Below are positions 35,559 to 51,904 of a stretch of DNA of 64,000 nt, piece by piece. The DNA lies in the NCBI GenBank assembly GCA_027625915.1, contig JANTQA010000023.1, positions 1,178,001 through 1,242,000 on the forward strand, read 5' to 3'. The notes under the pieces were generated by a model. It saw only the letters and a program-made list of their open reading frames with translations. It ran no database searches and was not told the DNA's origin. How positions within the stretch are numbered: the stretch's first letter is position 1; each line of letters begins with the position of its first letter. The translations under genes and the position numbers were made by a program. This DNA comes from Anaeramoeba flamelloides. Taxonomy: Eukaryota; Metamonada; Anaeramoebidae.

Positions 35559-38500
35559 ATGGACAAAATTCAATCACCAATTCAATTTGTTGTTCTTGCA
35601 GGGGGAACTGGTTCACGTTTTGATACGTTGTCTTCAGATATCCCCAAACCTTTTCTACCGGTTGCAAACAAACCACTTCTTCAATATGTTTTTGAATTTT
35701 TATGCAAATCAAATGTGCCCAAGGCACTTGTTGTCACGCATAGCGGCCTTCAACAGCGCATCAATAAGATCGCCGAGAAATTGTCAATTGAAATTGAGAT
35801 AATCACAGTTAATCCAGACCTTGGAACTGCAGATGTACTCCGTGAAATTGCCAGCAAAATTGATCGTGATTTTGTTGTAATAAGTGGAGATCTGATAACA
35901 AATGTGCCTTTGCACGAAATCGCAGATATACATAGAGTGTCTGGAAGTGCAATGGTTATGCTGTTAAATGAAGAGAATGAAGAAAATTCAAAGGTATTTT
36001 TGTTTTTGATTTTGGTTTTTTTTAATATTTTTCTTTTTTTTTTTATTTCAATTTTGCTTTTAATGTTTTTGTTGTATTTTTTCTTTTCTTTTTGAATTTC
36101 CTTCCATTTTTTTGCTGCACATAACTTTTGATCTTGTTTATTTTAAAAAAATAATTGATCTTTGCGTTGCTAATTCAAATCTCTTAACATTAAACGATCA
36201 GAGGGAAAAATCTTTTAAAAACTTTCAATTGAATCATCAACTTGGAAACCCTCTAAAAAAAAACGCTTGTCCAAAAAATTGATTGCTTTAAATTATAAAT
36301 ACCATTACTAATCATAGTAATAATAAAATGAGAATCAATAATGCCGATAAATTCAAATAAAAGTTACTAAATTTTTACTTCCTTTTTCATTTATGAAATT
36401 TTTTAACACACTTTAAAGAAACAATTTTGTTTGTTTAAATGCAAAGAAACTGTGTGTAAATGACTTGATTCTTGAAATGTTCTTTTGAAATGATATGAAA
36501 TGTTTTGAAAGTAGGCTTATCTGATCTCGAAAAAAGTTAATTGAAGCAACTATTTTATTCGATTTTTGCAATTTTTTTTAGTAATGAAAAAAAAAGTTCT
36601 CGATCCAAAATTTTATAACAAAACTAAATAAAGTTTAAAATTCTTCCAATGAGTGCTTTTCTTCACTAGTACTTATTCACTCTTCTAATTAGAAGTTACA
36701 AATTTCGTCACTTCAAAATTCTTTCTCTTTAACAGATAAAGTGTTTTCTACTACTTAACAATTAAGGGACTAGCTTCACCCATAGATTCGTATATAATCA
36801 AAGTATGTTGTAATTGGGTGTAAATGATATTAGTGCGCCATGACTCTATAAAATCAATTATAAATCTTATTGCACAATAAATTATCACATTTTTTACTAA
36901 TTATCACTATTAAAAAAGTTTCATTTTGGAAATTTTTTTTTTTATTCTTGTTCACAAATCTAAAAATAGAAACCCAAATAATAGTATTATATTGTTTAAT
37001 AATTAATAGTTAGACCCTCCAAAAGCAACTATTTTTATAATTTTTTAATTTCAAAGATTAACCCAATAATCATTAATATAAAAACCCAAAGAATGATCAG
37101 TTTTGTTTCCTTTTTTATGAAATTTAATTGTAACATCAATATATTTCCAATATTTGTTGAAGTAATTTGTCAAAAAAATCTCCAAGTTAATTATTTAATT
37201 TTTAAAAAAAATTGAATTTTTTAGCAAATAATCTACATTTCAAGACAAATTTAAGAAAGATATTTCGCGGCTTTGAAGTCTGAATATTGATGTCCCAACC
37301 TTTAAATTAGTCTCAAAAAGCAGTTTTTCTAAATTTTCTTGGGGATTTTTTACTAATTTAAAGGATCAATTTTAATTGATGATATCAACAAATAGTGCTA
37401 CTTGTCTAATCATTTTTTTAGAGATATTTGGATAATTGCAGTACTAATGTGATTTGGCCCAATAACAACATACTTTAATATTCGACTTCTCCTTGGTAAA
37501 AGCTAATCCCTTAACAAAAAATCCAAAGTCGATTTTTTTTTTTTTAATACTTTTTTGAACTTTAAAGTAATAAAACTAATCACTTAAATGGACCTTTCAC
37601 TGATGAATTTTATCATTAATTTGTATATTTAGATATTCTCAGAACCTATTTCCAATGCACATTCCATATCCTACCACACAACAATAATTTAAAAATCTCT
37701 CATTCATAATTGGGGAATTTAAGGGTGTATGTTCCAAAAAAATTCTTTAGACAGATTATATATAATATTCTTTGATTTTCGTCAAGCTTCTTACTATCAT
37801 TCGTCCAACGATTAAAATAAATTATTTCGTAAAACTTTGATGTTTATTGGAGTTTTAATTATAAAATTTTTCTTAGAAAACCTCACTTACCAAATCCCTT
37901 AAAAATAAACTTCAGAAGATATGTATCCACTTAGTTTTTCATTTAAATCAGTTATCAGTACCAAAGTTTCAATAACTTTATAAAATTCAAGAATCTTTCC
38001 ATAAATCAATACCAATCTTAATTATTAATAATTTTTATTTGGTGGGTCTTAAAGTAACAAGAAATAAAAAACCAAAAAAACACAAAGTTTTACAAAAAAA
38101 AAACATTTTAATCTGTGGATAAAAGATTGTAAATACCTTAACGAAAATGAAAGGATGAGATTTTGGAATGTATCTAAAGAATTCATTTGGTATATACCTT
38201 CTTAAATATTTTAATTTAATATTACTAAGAAGGATGTACAACATTGAAAATTTTAAGATAAAATAAATCATCACAAAAATTAATTATAAAATTTGAACCT
38301 TGTCAATGGATTATAATTTATAAAAAACAATGGAAACATAGAAACAAAAATTTCTTGTGTCTGTTAAATAACTTTAAAATCAGAAAAATAATTTCATTTC
38401 ATTTTCATTTTTATTCGCTTAAAATTGTACAATTAAAATTCCAAACTTAAACTCAAAGATAATGTACAAAATGAATTATTTTTAAAATTGTTTCTAGAAT

Positions 38501-41500
38501 TAAAATGAGATAAACCCCAAAAAATTAAATTTCTTTTGTTCTTAGACAAAGGGAAAGAAAGGAACAAAAAAAAAAATGATTTTTTTTTTTTTTTACTCAC
38601 ATTAAGGGATTTGTTTGATCCATAGATTTTAAAATAAATCTTCAAACAACAATAGCACGTTAATATAGTCTCTGATTTAATGGGTTTTTTTTTGGTATTA
38701 AAAAATTGGTGAAAAAAAATTAATTTTCCATTTATTAATCTCAAACGGTTTTTTATACCGTTAAAAAGTCGAGATAAAAAAAATAAAAAATCAATCAATT
38801 TTTGATTATTGATTTTTTGTCAAACAGATTTATTTTTTTTTCTAAAAAACTCAGATTTGACTTTGATCGAAAATTACTTGATAGAAATTTAGTCAGTTTT
38901 TGGGAAAAAAGGAAATTTCAAAACAAAATCAACTTTTCGAAAATTGGAAATCTAACGATCACTAAAAAAGTAATGAAATACTAATCAATTAAAATTTCAT
39001 GGGAATAAATGAAATGAATTGGTTATTTCATCTCTCATCAAAAATATGTTGTGAAAATTAAATTATTTTCATTTAATCATTCATTCTTATCAATCCTTAA
39101 ATTACAATTATTTGATTTTTTTTTCTTTCAAGCCTTAAGAAGAGGGTTTATTACAAAAAAAAATAACGATGAAAAATTAACTTTTTCAGAAAAAAATACA
39201 CAGAAATCACAGAAATCAAAGAGCACGCATCATTATTTAAGAAAAATGGGATCTTCGCGGATATTTGAATGAGCAACACTGGGAAAAAATATTGTTGTGC
39301 TTTGGTTTCTGTGATTTATGTTACTTGCTTTTCTAAAAAAGTTAATTTCTGTCCGAATTAAATATTACCAAATCTTCTTCATTTTAATAATAGAAACTAA
39401 TTCGAAACTTTTCGAAAATGTGTTGTTGAAAAAAAAAATGTTTCAAATTTTAAATTTTCATTTTTTTTGATTTTCAAATAAATTCCTTAATAATATAAAG
39501 AAGTGTTTTGGTTTTATTGGTCTATATTTAAATTTCTTGTTATCCAATTTATAATTTCTTGAATTTTCAAAACAAATTATTAATTGTTGCTGATGAAGAA
39601 AAAAGTCTGTCTTTTAATTTTAACAATAAACCTTTCGAAATATCTCCAATATTTCATAACTAAAAAAGAATTCGATAAATGAGATCTGTAAAACACAAAT
39701 TTCAACAAGCCCACCTGATAAATACAAAATTATCCTTGATTTTTACTATAAGCATGGTTTTTTAAATGAAGTAAAAAAAAAATAATTGATCTTCCAAAAA
39801 TTTAAAGAAAAAAAAATACTTTTTATTTTGTTTATTAAATAGAAATAGAAAAACAAAAAAACAATTAAAAAGATTTGAAGTAAATTATTCTGTACCCTCT
39901 TGAAAAAAAAATTAGGTTACTAAATCCAAATAAAGAGGTTATTCTGGATTATTAAAATTTCAAAATTAGAAATTATTTTAAATTTTGCAACTTTTTTTCG
40001 TTTTTTAGCAATAAAACGAAAAAAACAAATGATAATCGAGATTAAACTTTAATCGTTAATTGTATAATAAATTATTCATCGAAATTTCATAAATATTTCC
40101 AATTTTTTTGATTTAGTGATAATTTGAAATAAATTACATTTTCCAATTTCTTTTAATTTCTCAGTATAGATTTTAATAGTGTGGAAAAATTGCGTTTTTA
40201 GATTTTAAAAAAAAACTATTTTATTTTTTTATTTTATTTTTAATGAAGAGAGGTGAATCAAAAAAATTACATCCTATTTGCGGTTAGGTTTTTTTTTATT
40301 TGAGAAATAAACAGAAAATTTATTTAATTTTCTTTTTATTTCTTAAATTAAAAAGAACCTAGGCACTTCACGTTAGGTTTTCCTGAATTTAAAAGAATTG
40401 AGTAAAATCAAAGTTTTTTCTCTATTGTTTTGAATTCTGGAAAACCTAGGCACTTTCGTTAGGTTTTTCATAATTTGAGAAATAAAAAGAAAATTAAATC
40501 AATTTTCTTTTCATTCCAAAAATTAAAGAAAACCGCCGTTAGGTTTTTTTTACTTTTTGAAATAAAAAGAAAATTAAATCAATTTTCTTTTCATTCCAAA
40601 AATTAAAAAAAACCTAGGCACTCTACGGCACTCTACGGCACTCCACGGCACTCCACGGCACTTCATTAAACTATAAACTTGTTTTTAGAGTTTTTTTATC
40701 CAGCTATAATTTAGGCAAGATTATATGATCAGAGGATGTCTTTTCTTTAAAAAATGAAAATAAAAATTTTATTTCTAAACAAAAACAAAAAAAAGGAAAA
40801 GAAAAGAAAGAAATGAAAGAGGGTATTGGTAAGGGTTAAGTTCTCAACAGCTCTTAATCTGTTAAAGAGTGAGTTTAAAAGTGACTAAATTTGTGTCTTG
40901 TAATTCAAAGAGTGGTCAAAAGAACATAAGAGTAACAGTCATTAGAAGTATTTTAAACTCAATTTAGTTTTCTGTAATAAAAGAGAGTATCTTTATTGAA
41001 ATGAAAGAAAGTAAAAAAATAAAGCAAAAAAGTATAAACTTAATTAAAAGTTATGCTTTGTAACCCGAGTGTTGAATGTGCTGTTATTTGTTGGTTGTTT
41101 CCTTTTATATTAATTATTTCGAAATTGTTTTGATCAAAATTACGAAATCCTTTTCACCTAGTTTACGTAATACCATACTCAACAGAAGTTGATCTCCGTA
41201 CAAGACATTTGTTGCCACACTCACCAGAAGTTAATATCAGTACAAGGTAACCGTATGTAAGAAGAAGTTAAATTGCAACCACCAATTCTCTTCTTCAATA
41301 ACTTTCCAAACAAATTCGAACTATGCCATTAATGATTTTTCTTCTCTACTTTTTAATAAAAAAAAAACAGGAAAATTCTTTTTTAGAGAAAAAAAGTAAA
41401 TGGAAAAAAAAAAAAACTATTTTGATGGGAAAATTACATTTATTAAAAAAACTTAAAAAATAAATTTTCTTTTAGAAAAATAAATTTTGTTTAAAATACT

Positions 41501-43434
41501 TCTAATGACTGTTATTCTTATGATTCTAGATACCCTTTGAATTACAAGACACAATTTTAGTCAATTCAAAATTCTCTCTTTACAAGATCAAATATTTTTT
41601 TTTACAACACTTAATTCTTAACAGTAAATCCAAAACTTAAAAAAATAAATTAAGTTTCAAATACTTCTAATGGCTGTTAAACCTAGACGTGTATTTAGAC
41701 ACTCTTTGAATTACAAGTCTCAAATTTAGTAACTTCGAAATTCTCTCTTTACCAGATTAAATGTTTTTATTTAACCCTTAACAATAAATTCAAAACTTAC
41801 AAAAATAAGACAGATTTTTAGACAAGTGAAGTTAAAAACCTCTCACAAATATATATATATATAGAAAATTAATAATCATCTTCAATTGGTTTTGTGTATA
41901 TGAAGGAATGAATCTTAATTTTAAAAGATCTTTTTTTTCACCAATTTTTTCAAGATCGATCCTTTTTTGTCGGCTTGTGGTTAATATCGAATTGTAGTTT
42001 CTGTGGTCTCTTTTGATATGATGATTTTTAATTGAGAGCACAGGTTTAAAACAATTATTATATATAATGGTCATCTTTTTATATTTATTATCATAAAAAT
42101 TATCATTTTTTGATGGATCAAAGTTTGTCTTTTTTTAATTCTTATAAGATGAGGAAAATATTCTGGGATGTAAATCTATTCTTTTAAATTAAAAAAAACA
42201 ATCACTTTGTGTTTCTCAATTTTTTTTTTGAATAATAAAATCTATATTCATTACATTATGAAAACAGAAATTTTACAGACAACCACGATTAGGTTTGAGT
42301 AATTACCTCGATTTTTTTTTTTAATTTTAATTAAAAAAAAAGGGCACTTTACAGTATTTTACAGCACTTAACTGCGCTACAATGTCGTTGTCATATTTTT
42401 AACCATTCTTGTAAAGTTTGAAATGACAAAAAATAATGAAAATTGAAAATAAATTTTTTTTTTTTATCAAAAACTTTATTTAATTTATTCTCTTTTTAAA
42501 ATTTTTTTTTTTTTTTGATCACATAAACTAATAATTGTATAAATTTATTTAATTTTATTTTCTTATGAAATAGAAAATTCGTAAAGATAAATTAGTTAGT
42601 AAACATTTTATTGGATTAGATAATGATCGTGTGGCAATGTTTTTGTCTTCATTTGATTCAGGAAAGTCTGTCAAACTTCGTAAACCCTTTTTAGAAAAAT
42701 GTTCAGAATTTGAACTTTATAGCAATATGACTGATGGGCATTTATATTTTTTTAAACATTGGGTTTTAAGATTAATTGAAAAAAAAAAAAAATCCATTTC
42801 AAGTATTCAAGGAGATCTCGTACCACTTCTTGTAAAAGCACAATTCAATCCAAAAATTGCAAAAAGATTATCAAAATATTCCCAAGAGGAGCAATACCCA
42901 AATTTTAAAGGCTTTAGTTCTTTAGAAGAAGAGGGCGAGGTAGATAATCGAAAATTCAATATTAAATGTATAGCTTATAAGACACCAAGAGATTTATTAT
43001 GCATGCGCGTAAATACTTTAAATTCTTATCTCAGAGCAAATTTTACATTGATCAATGGCAATCCTTTCTTTTCTCGTGAAGCGTATAGAGATAAACCTGT
43101 TTATATACATAAAGGATTTAGAATCCATGAAGACGATAAAATCGAAAATTCCTTACTTGGCAAAGAACTAACAATTTCTGGAACAAAAAACGTTATAAAT
43201 TCAGTAATCGGTGAAAACTGTACAATAGGAGAAAATGTTAAAATTGAAAATTCAATTATTATGAACAATGTTAAAATTCAAAATGGTTGTCAAATAATTA
43301 ATACAGTAATAATGAACTCGGCTATATTAGAAGAAAATTGTAGGCTCACCCAATGTACTGTACGGATAAACCAAACTGTGGAAAAGGATACAAATACTAA
43401 AAACTATATTTTTGGAGAAGAAAGTTTTTATTAA
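35559..43434 (+). CDS. EIF2B3: eIF2B gamma subunit
   Basis: Exon 1 (35559-35993, 145 codons) encodes the start of a nucleotidyltransferase-like domain: FVVLAGGTGSRFDTLSSDIP, PVANKPLLQYV, LGTADVLREI and VISGDLITNVPLHEI. Exon 2 (42574-43434) continues in phase 0 with KIRKDKLVSKHFIGLD, DGHLYFFKHWVL and IQGDLVPLLVKAQF, then a left-handed beta-helix of hexapeptide repeats (SVIGENCTIGENVKIENSII, NTVIMNSAILEENC) to the stop. The total is 431 residues; the human protein is about 452. eIF2B gamma pairs with epsilon in the catalytic subcomplex that reloads eIF2 with GTP. The order of motifs fits gamma better than the related GDP-mannose pyrophosphorylases, whose active-site residues differ. The two exons are 6.6 kb apart. 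Confidence 0.9.
36640..36750. repeat. Repeat B, copy 1
   Basis: Shares ATTCTTCCAATGAGTG, GAAGTTACAAATTTCGTCAC and AAATTCTTTCTCTTTAACAG with the copies at 41487 and 41655. Divergent. Confidence 0.5.
36766..37870. repeat. Repeat A, copy 2
   Basis: TTAA precedes a start GGGACTAGCTTCACCCATAG; it then follows copy 1 in order without the LINE: CTATTTTTATAATTTTTTAA spans the place where copy 1 was opened. It ends near AACTTTGATGTTTATTGGAG. Confidence 0.7.
40283..40661. repeat. Hairpin module array 2 (best preserved)
   Basis: In order: H2 (40283-40359), TAGGCACTTCAC, capped H1 (40372-40446), TAGGCACTTTC, H2 (40458-40534), GCC, H2 (40538-40614), then TA and a 10-bp tandem array. All hairpins start GTTAGGTTTT and end AACC. 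The three H2 units are each 77 bp, and the last two are nearly identical. Confidence 0.85.
40378..40444. repeat. Hairpin H1, copy d (67 bp)
   Basis: Opens TTTTCCTGAATTTAAAAGAA, closes ATTCTGGAAAA, inside array 2 between caps GTTAGG and CCTAGG. Confidence 0.85.
40616..40665. repeat. 10-bp tandem array GGCACTCTAC
   Basis: Two units GGCACTCTAC, two units GGCACTCCAC and a partial GGCACTTCAT follow the last hairpin without a gap. It is GC-rich compared with its surroundings. The same unit in degenerate form links or ends the other hairpin arrays. Confidence 0.9.
40862..41790. repeat. Repeat B copies in both orientations
   Basis: Copy 2 (40862-40970) is inverted relative to copies 3 (41487-41615) and 4 (41655-41780). 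Shared blocks are AAATACTTCTAATGACTGTT, TTTGAATTACAAG and AAATTCTCTCTTTAC. Between them, 41050-41310 is unusually complex sequence with a 48-bp-spaced direct repeat, CACTCAnCAGAAGTTnAT, at about 41172 and 41220. Copies 2 and 3 could fold on each other over a loop of about 500 bp. Confidence 0.6.
41832..42074 (-). other. Unassigned 80-codon frame in the eIF2B gamma intron
   Basis: Starts MTIIYNNCFKPVLSIKN and includes NSILTTSRQKRIDLEKIGEK. The composition is more protein-like than its neighbours, but I recognise nothing. It could be a decayed gene or chance. Confidence 0.25.
42290..42390. repeat. Eroded hairpin plus 10-bp-period tract
   Basis: An eroded palindrome (GATTAGGTTTGAG ... AATTAAAAAAAAA) runs into GGCACTTTAC, AGTATTTTAC, AGCACTTAAC and TGCGCTACAA: four 10-bp units of the same type as at 40616. 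Confidence 0.65.
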
Positions 43435-44809
43435 AGATCGAATATTTTTCATTTTTTTTTTCGTTTCATTTTTTTTTTATTTTTATTATTATTTTTTTTA
43501 AATAATATATTCTTTTTTTCTTACTTTTCTTTTATTTAAAATATCCCTTTCTTAATAAATAAATAGCTGAAAAAAAAAAAAATTACAATAATTAAAAATA
43601 TTTTGATAAAAATTTCTAATTATTCTTTTTTTGAAATAAAAATTTCTTTGATTCATTTTTTTACGAACTTGAATATTTTGTTTAAATAAAGAGAAATAAT
43701 AATTCATTGGAAACAAGTCACAATTTTTCATTTTAATAATGTTTTTTTGGTTTAATGGTTTAGGGCTACCTTTTATTTTCAATAATTAAAATAAACTCTT
43801 GAAAATAATTTGGACACACTCAAAATCAAAAATCGGTATAAAAAATCAAAATTTTTTAAATTTTTTGAAAACTTAATATTAAATCACCTTTAAGGCAATA
43901 CTGTATTATTATTTTTATATGTGACCATTTTTATCTAAATAAAAGACTAAAAAAAATAAATGGAAAAAATAAAAATGTGATTTTTCAAAAATGATGAAAC
44001 GAGAGAGAACAAAAAAAATGGTTTGGTAATTCGGTTGAAATTTCGCAAATAATTATTGAGAAATAAAATGGTTTGTTACCATTATTTTAAATTTTTTCTG
44101 ATAGAACTAAGCAGATTAAACAATTGGAAAAAAAATAAAAAAAAAATAAAAATTGAAAAATGACAAAAAATGATAAGAAAAAACATCAAAGATAAAAAAT
44201 GTTATTAAAAACAGAATTATTTTCAAAATGTAGTATAGTATTTTTATTCTTTAAATTGTTTTAACTTTATCCAAAATTCTGAAAATTTAGTATTAGTTGG
44301 GAAAAAAATACAGGACATGAAAAAAATCCCGGACAAGATTTTTAATTATGAATATTGGTAAATTTTTGTGTAATTTCATTTATTTTCTATCAAATCCTTA
44401 TTCTAAATAACCAATTTTTTTATGACATTAGTAATAAACCTACCTAAAGTTTATTAAAGTGGGGGGTGGTCTCTATAATAATTGAGTAATTGTTCGATAG
44501 CCTAAGTAGATCACTTTTTTTGAAAAAATAATCGAGTTTTATAGAGGTTTCATAGATTTAGGATAAATTTAATTTTTATTCTTGTTTTTTGATTGATTGA
44601 ATGGTTTTTTGAACAAATGTGATCATTAATCATCATTATAATAAGTGAGTGAGTTATAATTTTAAAATTTTAATTCTTAAATAAAAGGGTTTGATTGTAA
44701 ATAAATGAAATAACACAAAAATTTTACTAATATTCACAATTAAAAATCTTGTCCGGAATTATTTTCATGCCAGTATTTTTTTTCACTACTTTATATATAA
44801 TTTACGGAA

Positions 44810-45510
44810 ATATATATTAGTGCTGAATGTTCCTAATAACTTCTGTGACTCTATAAATTTTTATTAGTATTATTATTGAAAAATAAATTATTACATATTT
44901 TACTAAGTTTCATTTTTAAAAACGACAATTTTAGGAAACACTTTCTTTTAACTTTTCCAAATTTGAAGATAGAAAACCCTAATATTATTCTAGTCTTTAA
45001 AAAATATTATTTAAAATCCCGAAAGTGTGTATTTTTATCAATTTTCTAATTTAAAGATTAAATCAATAATTATATATAAATAATCACAAAAATTCATTTA
45101 TTTTATTTCTTTTATATTAGTCTAGTTATTGATAGTTTTATTTCCAATATATGAGAATATTTTTTTTAAATGTTATATGGGTTAATTATTTATTTTTTTA
45201 GAAAAATTTGTTTTTTTTTAATAAAGAATATGTATATTTCGTAACAAATTTAGGAATGGAATTTTACAACTATGTTTTCTGAATATTGATAATTCAACCT
45301 TTAAATTTGAGAGGAAATTTTCTTTTTTTTTTTTTTTTTTTTTTTTCAACATTCTTGAAGTTTTTACAAATACAAATGTCATTTTTAATTGATGAGATCA
45401 ATTTATATTACTAATTGACTAATCAGTTTTTTAGAGTGGTTTAATCCTGGAGAACTAATATCATTTACATCCAATACCAAAATACTTTTATTTTAGAAAA
45501 CCCTATAACA
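44810..45510. repeat. Repeat A, copy 3 (worn)
   Basis: Starts inside the family (TTAGTGCTGAATG...GTGACTCTATAAA) and follows its order: CGAAAGTGTGTATTTTTAT, AATTTAAAGATTAAATCAAT, TAACAAATTTAGGAATGGAA, TTTTTAATTGATGAGATCAA. Both ends are missing, and it is more diverged than copies 1 and 2. Confidence 0.6.
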
Positions 45511-47129
45511 AAATCTGTCTCCTAAAGAAACAGTGAATTTATGTACTAAATCAAATAATAAAGATTAATTTACTGTTTTTCAAAATTTTGAAGCTCTTTT
45601 TGATAAAACCTAATGGTTTATGGAAAAAAATTATCATAAAATATCATATAAAAAGATAGAGAAGTTTATAATCAAAAAAAATTTTTTTTTTATTAAATAA
45701 TTTTTACAAATTATTGAATAAATTATTGAATTTATTTTAAGAGGGGTAGACTTCTTTTTTTCCTTGCTAAAAAAATAATATAAAATAATTTATAAATTTA
45801 AAGCTGAAAAAAAAGAGAGAGTAGGAATTTCTTTTTTCTGAAAAAGGGATTTTTGAGGTTGTTAATATAAAGAAATAATAATCTAGTTTCGTAGCTATGA
45901 AATAACTTTCAATTGAAAAAAATATATGACTTTAAAGTACTTAAATTATATTTAATAGGAGAAATTATAAATAATCAATAAATAAAGAAAATAGGAGAAG
46001 GAAAAGATCAAGACAGGCTTGTTTTCTTTAAAATTGGTAAAATGTTATGGGTATTTATTCGATTTTGTGTAGATGAAAAAAAAAATACAAGTTATTTTTT
46101 TGGATAAAAGCCAATTTAATATCTAGTTTGGTCAATCGGTTACAGCTACATTTTTATTTGGAATGTATGAACCCTTGATTTTTAATACAGTTTTGTTAAA
46201 ATTTAATCTTATATTTATGTAAATTCGTTGTAAAATCATTCTAGCAGCCTTTAAAGACCAAAATTTAAATTATTTTTTTAAAAAATAAAGACATTTAAAA
46301 AATTACATTTTTTTCAATAAATTTTAATTTTCTTAAACAAATGATATTAAAATTTCGAGTTTTTATTGTTAAGATCTGATTCAAAAAATAATCCGTTTTT
46401 TTTTCTTTTTTTAAAAAAAATTTTTTGGCAAATTAGAGTAAAAAAAAGGAATTCGAACAAGAAGTCAAGAAATTTGAAAGATTGCAGATTCAGTCTGAAA
46501 AATAAAAAACAAATCTGAAAAATTCTTTGAATTGATATACTTTTTTTCAAAATTGGAAGAAGGAAAAAGACTGAAAAAAATCAAACAAGTTATCAATTTA
46601 CACAAATATTAAATGTTACTATTTCAAAAATTATTAGGAAATCGTATTTTAAAACAAAAATTTCTATTTTTTTTTTTTTTTTCAGTTCTCATTTCATTTA
46701 ATTCTCAAACTTTTATCCATTAATAAACTAAAAAACATATTAAAAATACAAATAAACTCTTTTTCAAAAATTTTTACTCACCTGAAATAATAAATTGAAA
46801 AAAAAAATATATCCTTTAGTATTCAAGAACAATTAATAACTAAATCTGACTTGTAATTCACTTTTAAGTCATTCTAAATCTATAAAAGCCTGATATATTA
46901 AAAATTAATAAAAATAAAACCAAAAACTAAAAAAAAGTGAGTCACAATTTGTGAAATGAGCATTACGGATTTTTTATTACTAAACTTTCACTGAAAAAAA
47001 AGTTAAAGAAGAAGATTTTTGACCGAATAATTAAATTCATATTAAAAGACATTAGACAGTCTCAATTTTCATAGTGATTATTTGTATTTTCGAAGATCTC
47101 TTTTTTTTTTCCAACATGATCTTTTGCAA

Positions 47130-47142
47130 AGAAAAAAAAAGG

Positions 47143-47237
<95 letters not shown>

Positions 47238-47270
47238 AAAAAAAAAGAAAAACAAAAGAAAAAAAAAAAT
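47130..47270. repeat. A-rich tract of about 130 bp
   Basis: Two nearly pure A runs (about 47150-47178 and 47190-47234) with few interruptions. Exact lengths are uncertain, as such runs are easily misread. Confidence 0.7.
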
Positions 47271-47646
47271 TTGAAAAAGCAAAACTAAAATTTACATAAT
47301 TAGAAAAAATGATTCTGATCCAAAAATTTGAAAATATTTTTTGTAAAGAATACTGTAATAAACCTCTCAAAACAACTCCGATTAACATTATAAAGTGAGT
47401 CAAAATTTATGAAAAATAGTTTAGAAAAGATTTTTTTTGAATATTTTATTTTTTTAAAAAAAAAGGGTTTTTGAAAAGAAATAAAAAAATTTGATGATTT
47501 TTATTTTGAAAATTCATAAGTTGATCAGACATTGAAACTGATTTTTTTTAAAATTTGTCAGATTTGTTATTATTGTAATGATTTTTTTCTAATTTTTGAA
47601 AAAAAAAAAAAAGAAAAGAAAAAACAAATAACAATTGATTGGGAGA

Positions 47647-51599
<3,953 letters not shown>

Positions 51600-51904
51600 T
51601 ATTCGAATTTTGATTAGAATAAAAAAAAAACAAAAAAAATGAAAAAAAAAAAGATTTATTTTTGTTATTTCGGAACAGACTATAACCACTCCAATGTCTT
51701 TAGATAATACCTAAGAAATTGTTATAATCTTTTCAATGATTGTACTTTTTTGTGATTTTTTTTTTCTTTTTATTGATATTTCCGTCTAAACAAGAACAAT
51801 ATCTGGGTTTTTGTTGCTTTCATGTATCGAATCAATTATTTAAATATGTTGTAAATAATTATTAAAGAAATATTTTGAATTTTGAAGAGATTGTTGTTAC
51901 TCGA

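Larger units (their letters stand above)
35994..42573 (+). other. 6.6-kb eIF2B gamma intron packed with repeats
   Basis: GTATTT donor after AAG and TATGAAATAG acceptor, phase 0. In order it holds repeat B (36640), repeat A (36766), possible short frames (38433-38798 minus, 38802-38984 and 39051-39272 plus), a hairpin array (40283), repeat B in both orientations (40862-41780) and a 10-bp-period tract (42341). It makes up about 84% of the gene's span. No complete host gene is recognised inside it. Confidence 0.85.
43435..47646. other. Gene-free spacer between eIF2B gamma and RPT1
   Basis: These two genes converge here. Apart from repeat A copy 3 and a long A tract I see no gene; the 113-codon minus frame near 47062-47403 is poly-Phe from the A tract and not a gene. 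Confidence 0.5.

Noticed and set aside
35559-36095. Mannose-1-phosphate guanylyltransferase for the first eIF2B gamma exon
   Set aside because: The motif order and the second exon (FIGLD, beta-helix with SVIGENCTIG) fit eIF2B gamma better.
38802-39272. Possible two-exon nested gene in the eIF2B gamma intron (38802-38984 and 39051-39272)
   Set aside because: Composition is partly protein-like, but joining at the GTAATG donor and TTTCAAG acceptor does not keep frame, and no motif is recognised.
40283-40300. GTTAGG as telomere repeat remnant
   Set aside because: GTTAGG occurs singly as a hairpin cap, never in tandem, so internal telomeric sequence is not supported.
40372-40446. Hairpins as Helitron 3' ends, since a stem is followed by CTAG
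   Set aside because: Helitron ends have an asymmetric small stem some 10 bases before CTRR and no palindromic body with caps at both ends; the fit is poor.
40616-40665. CRISPR-like array
   Set aside because: The 10-bp units are contiguous with no spacers and the genome is eukaryotic.
47062-47403. 113-codon minus-strand frame rich in Phe
   Set aside because: It is a translation of the A-rich tract and has no protein-like sequence.
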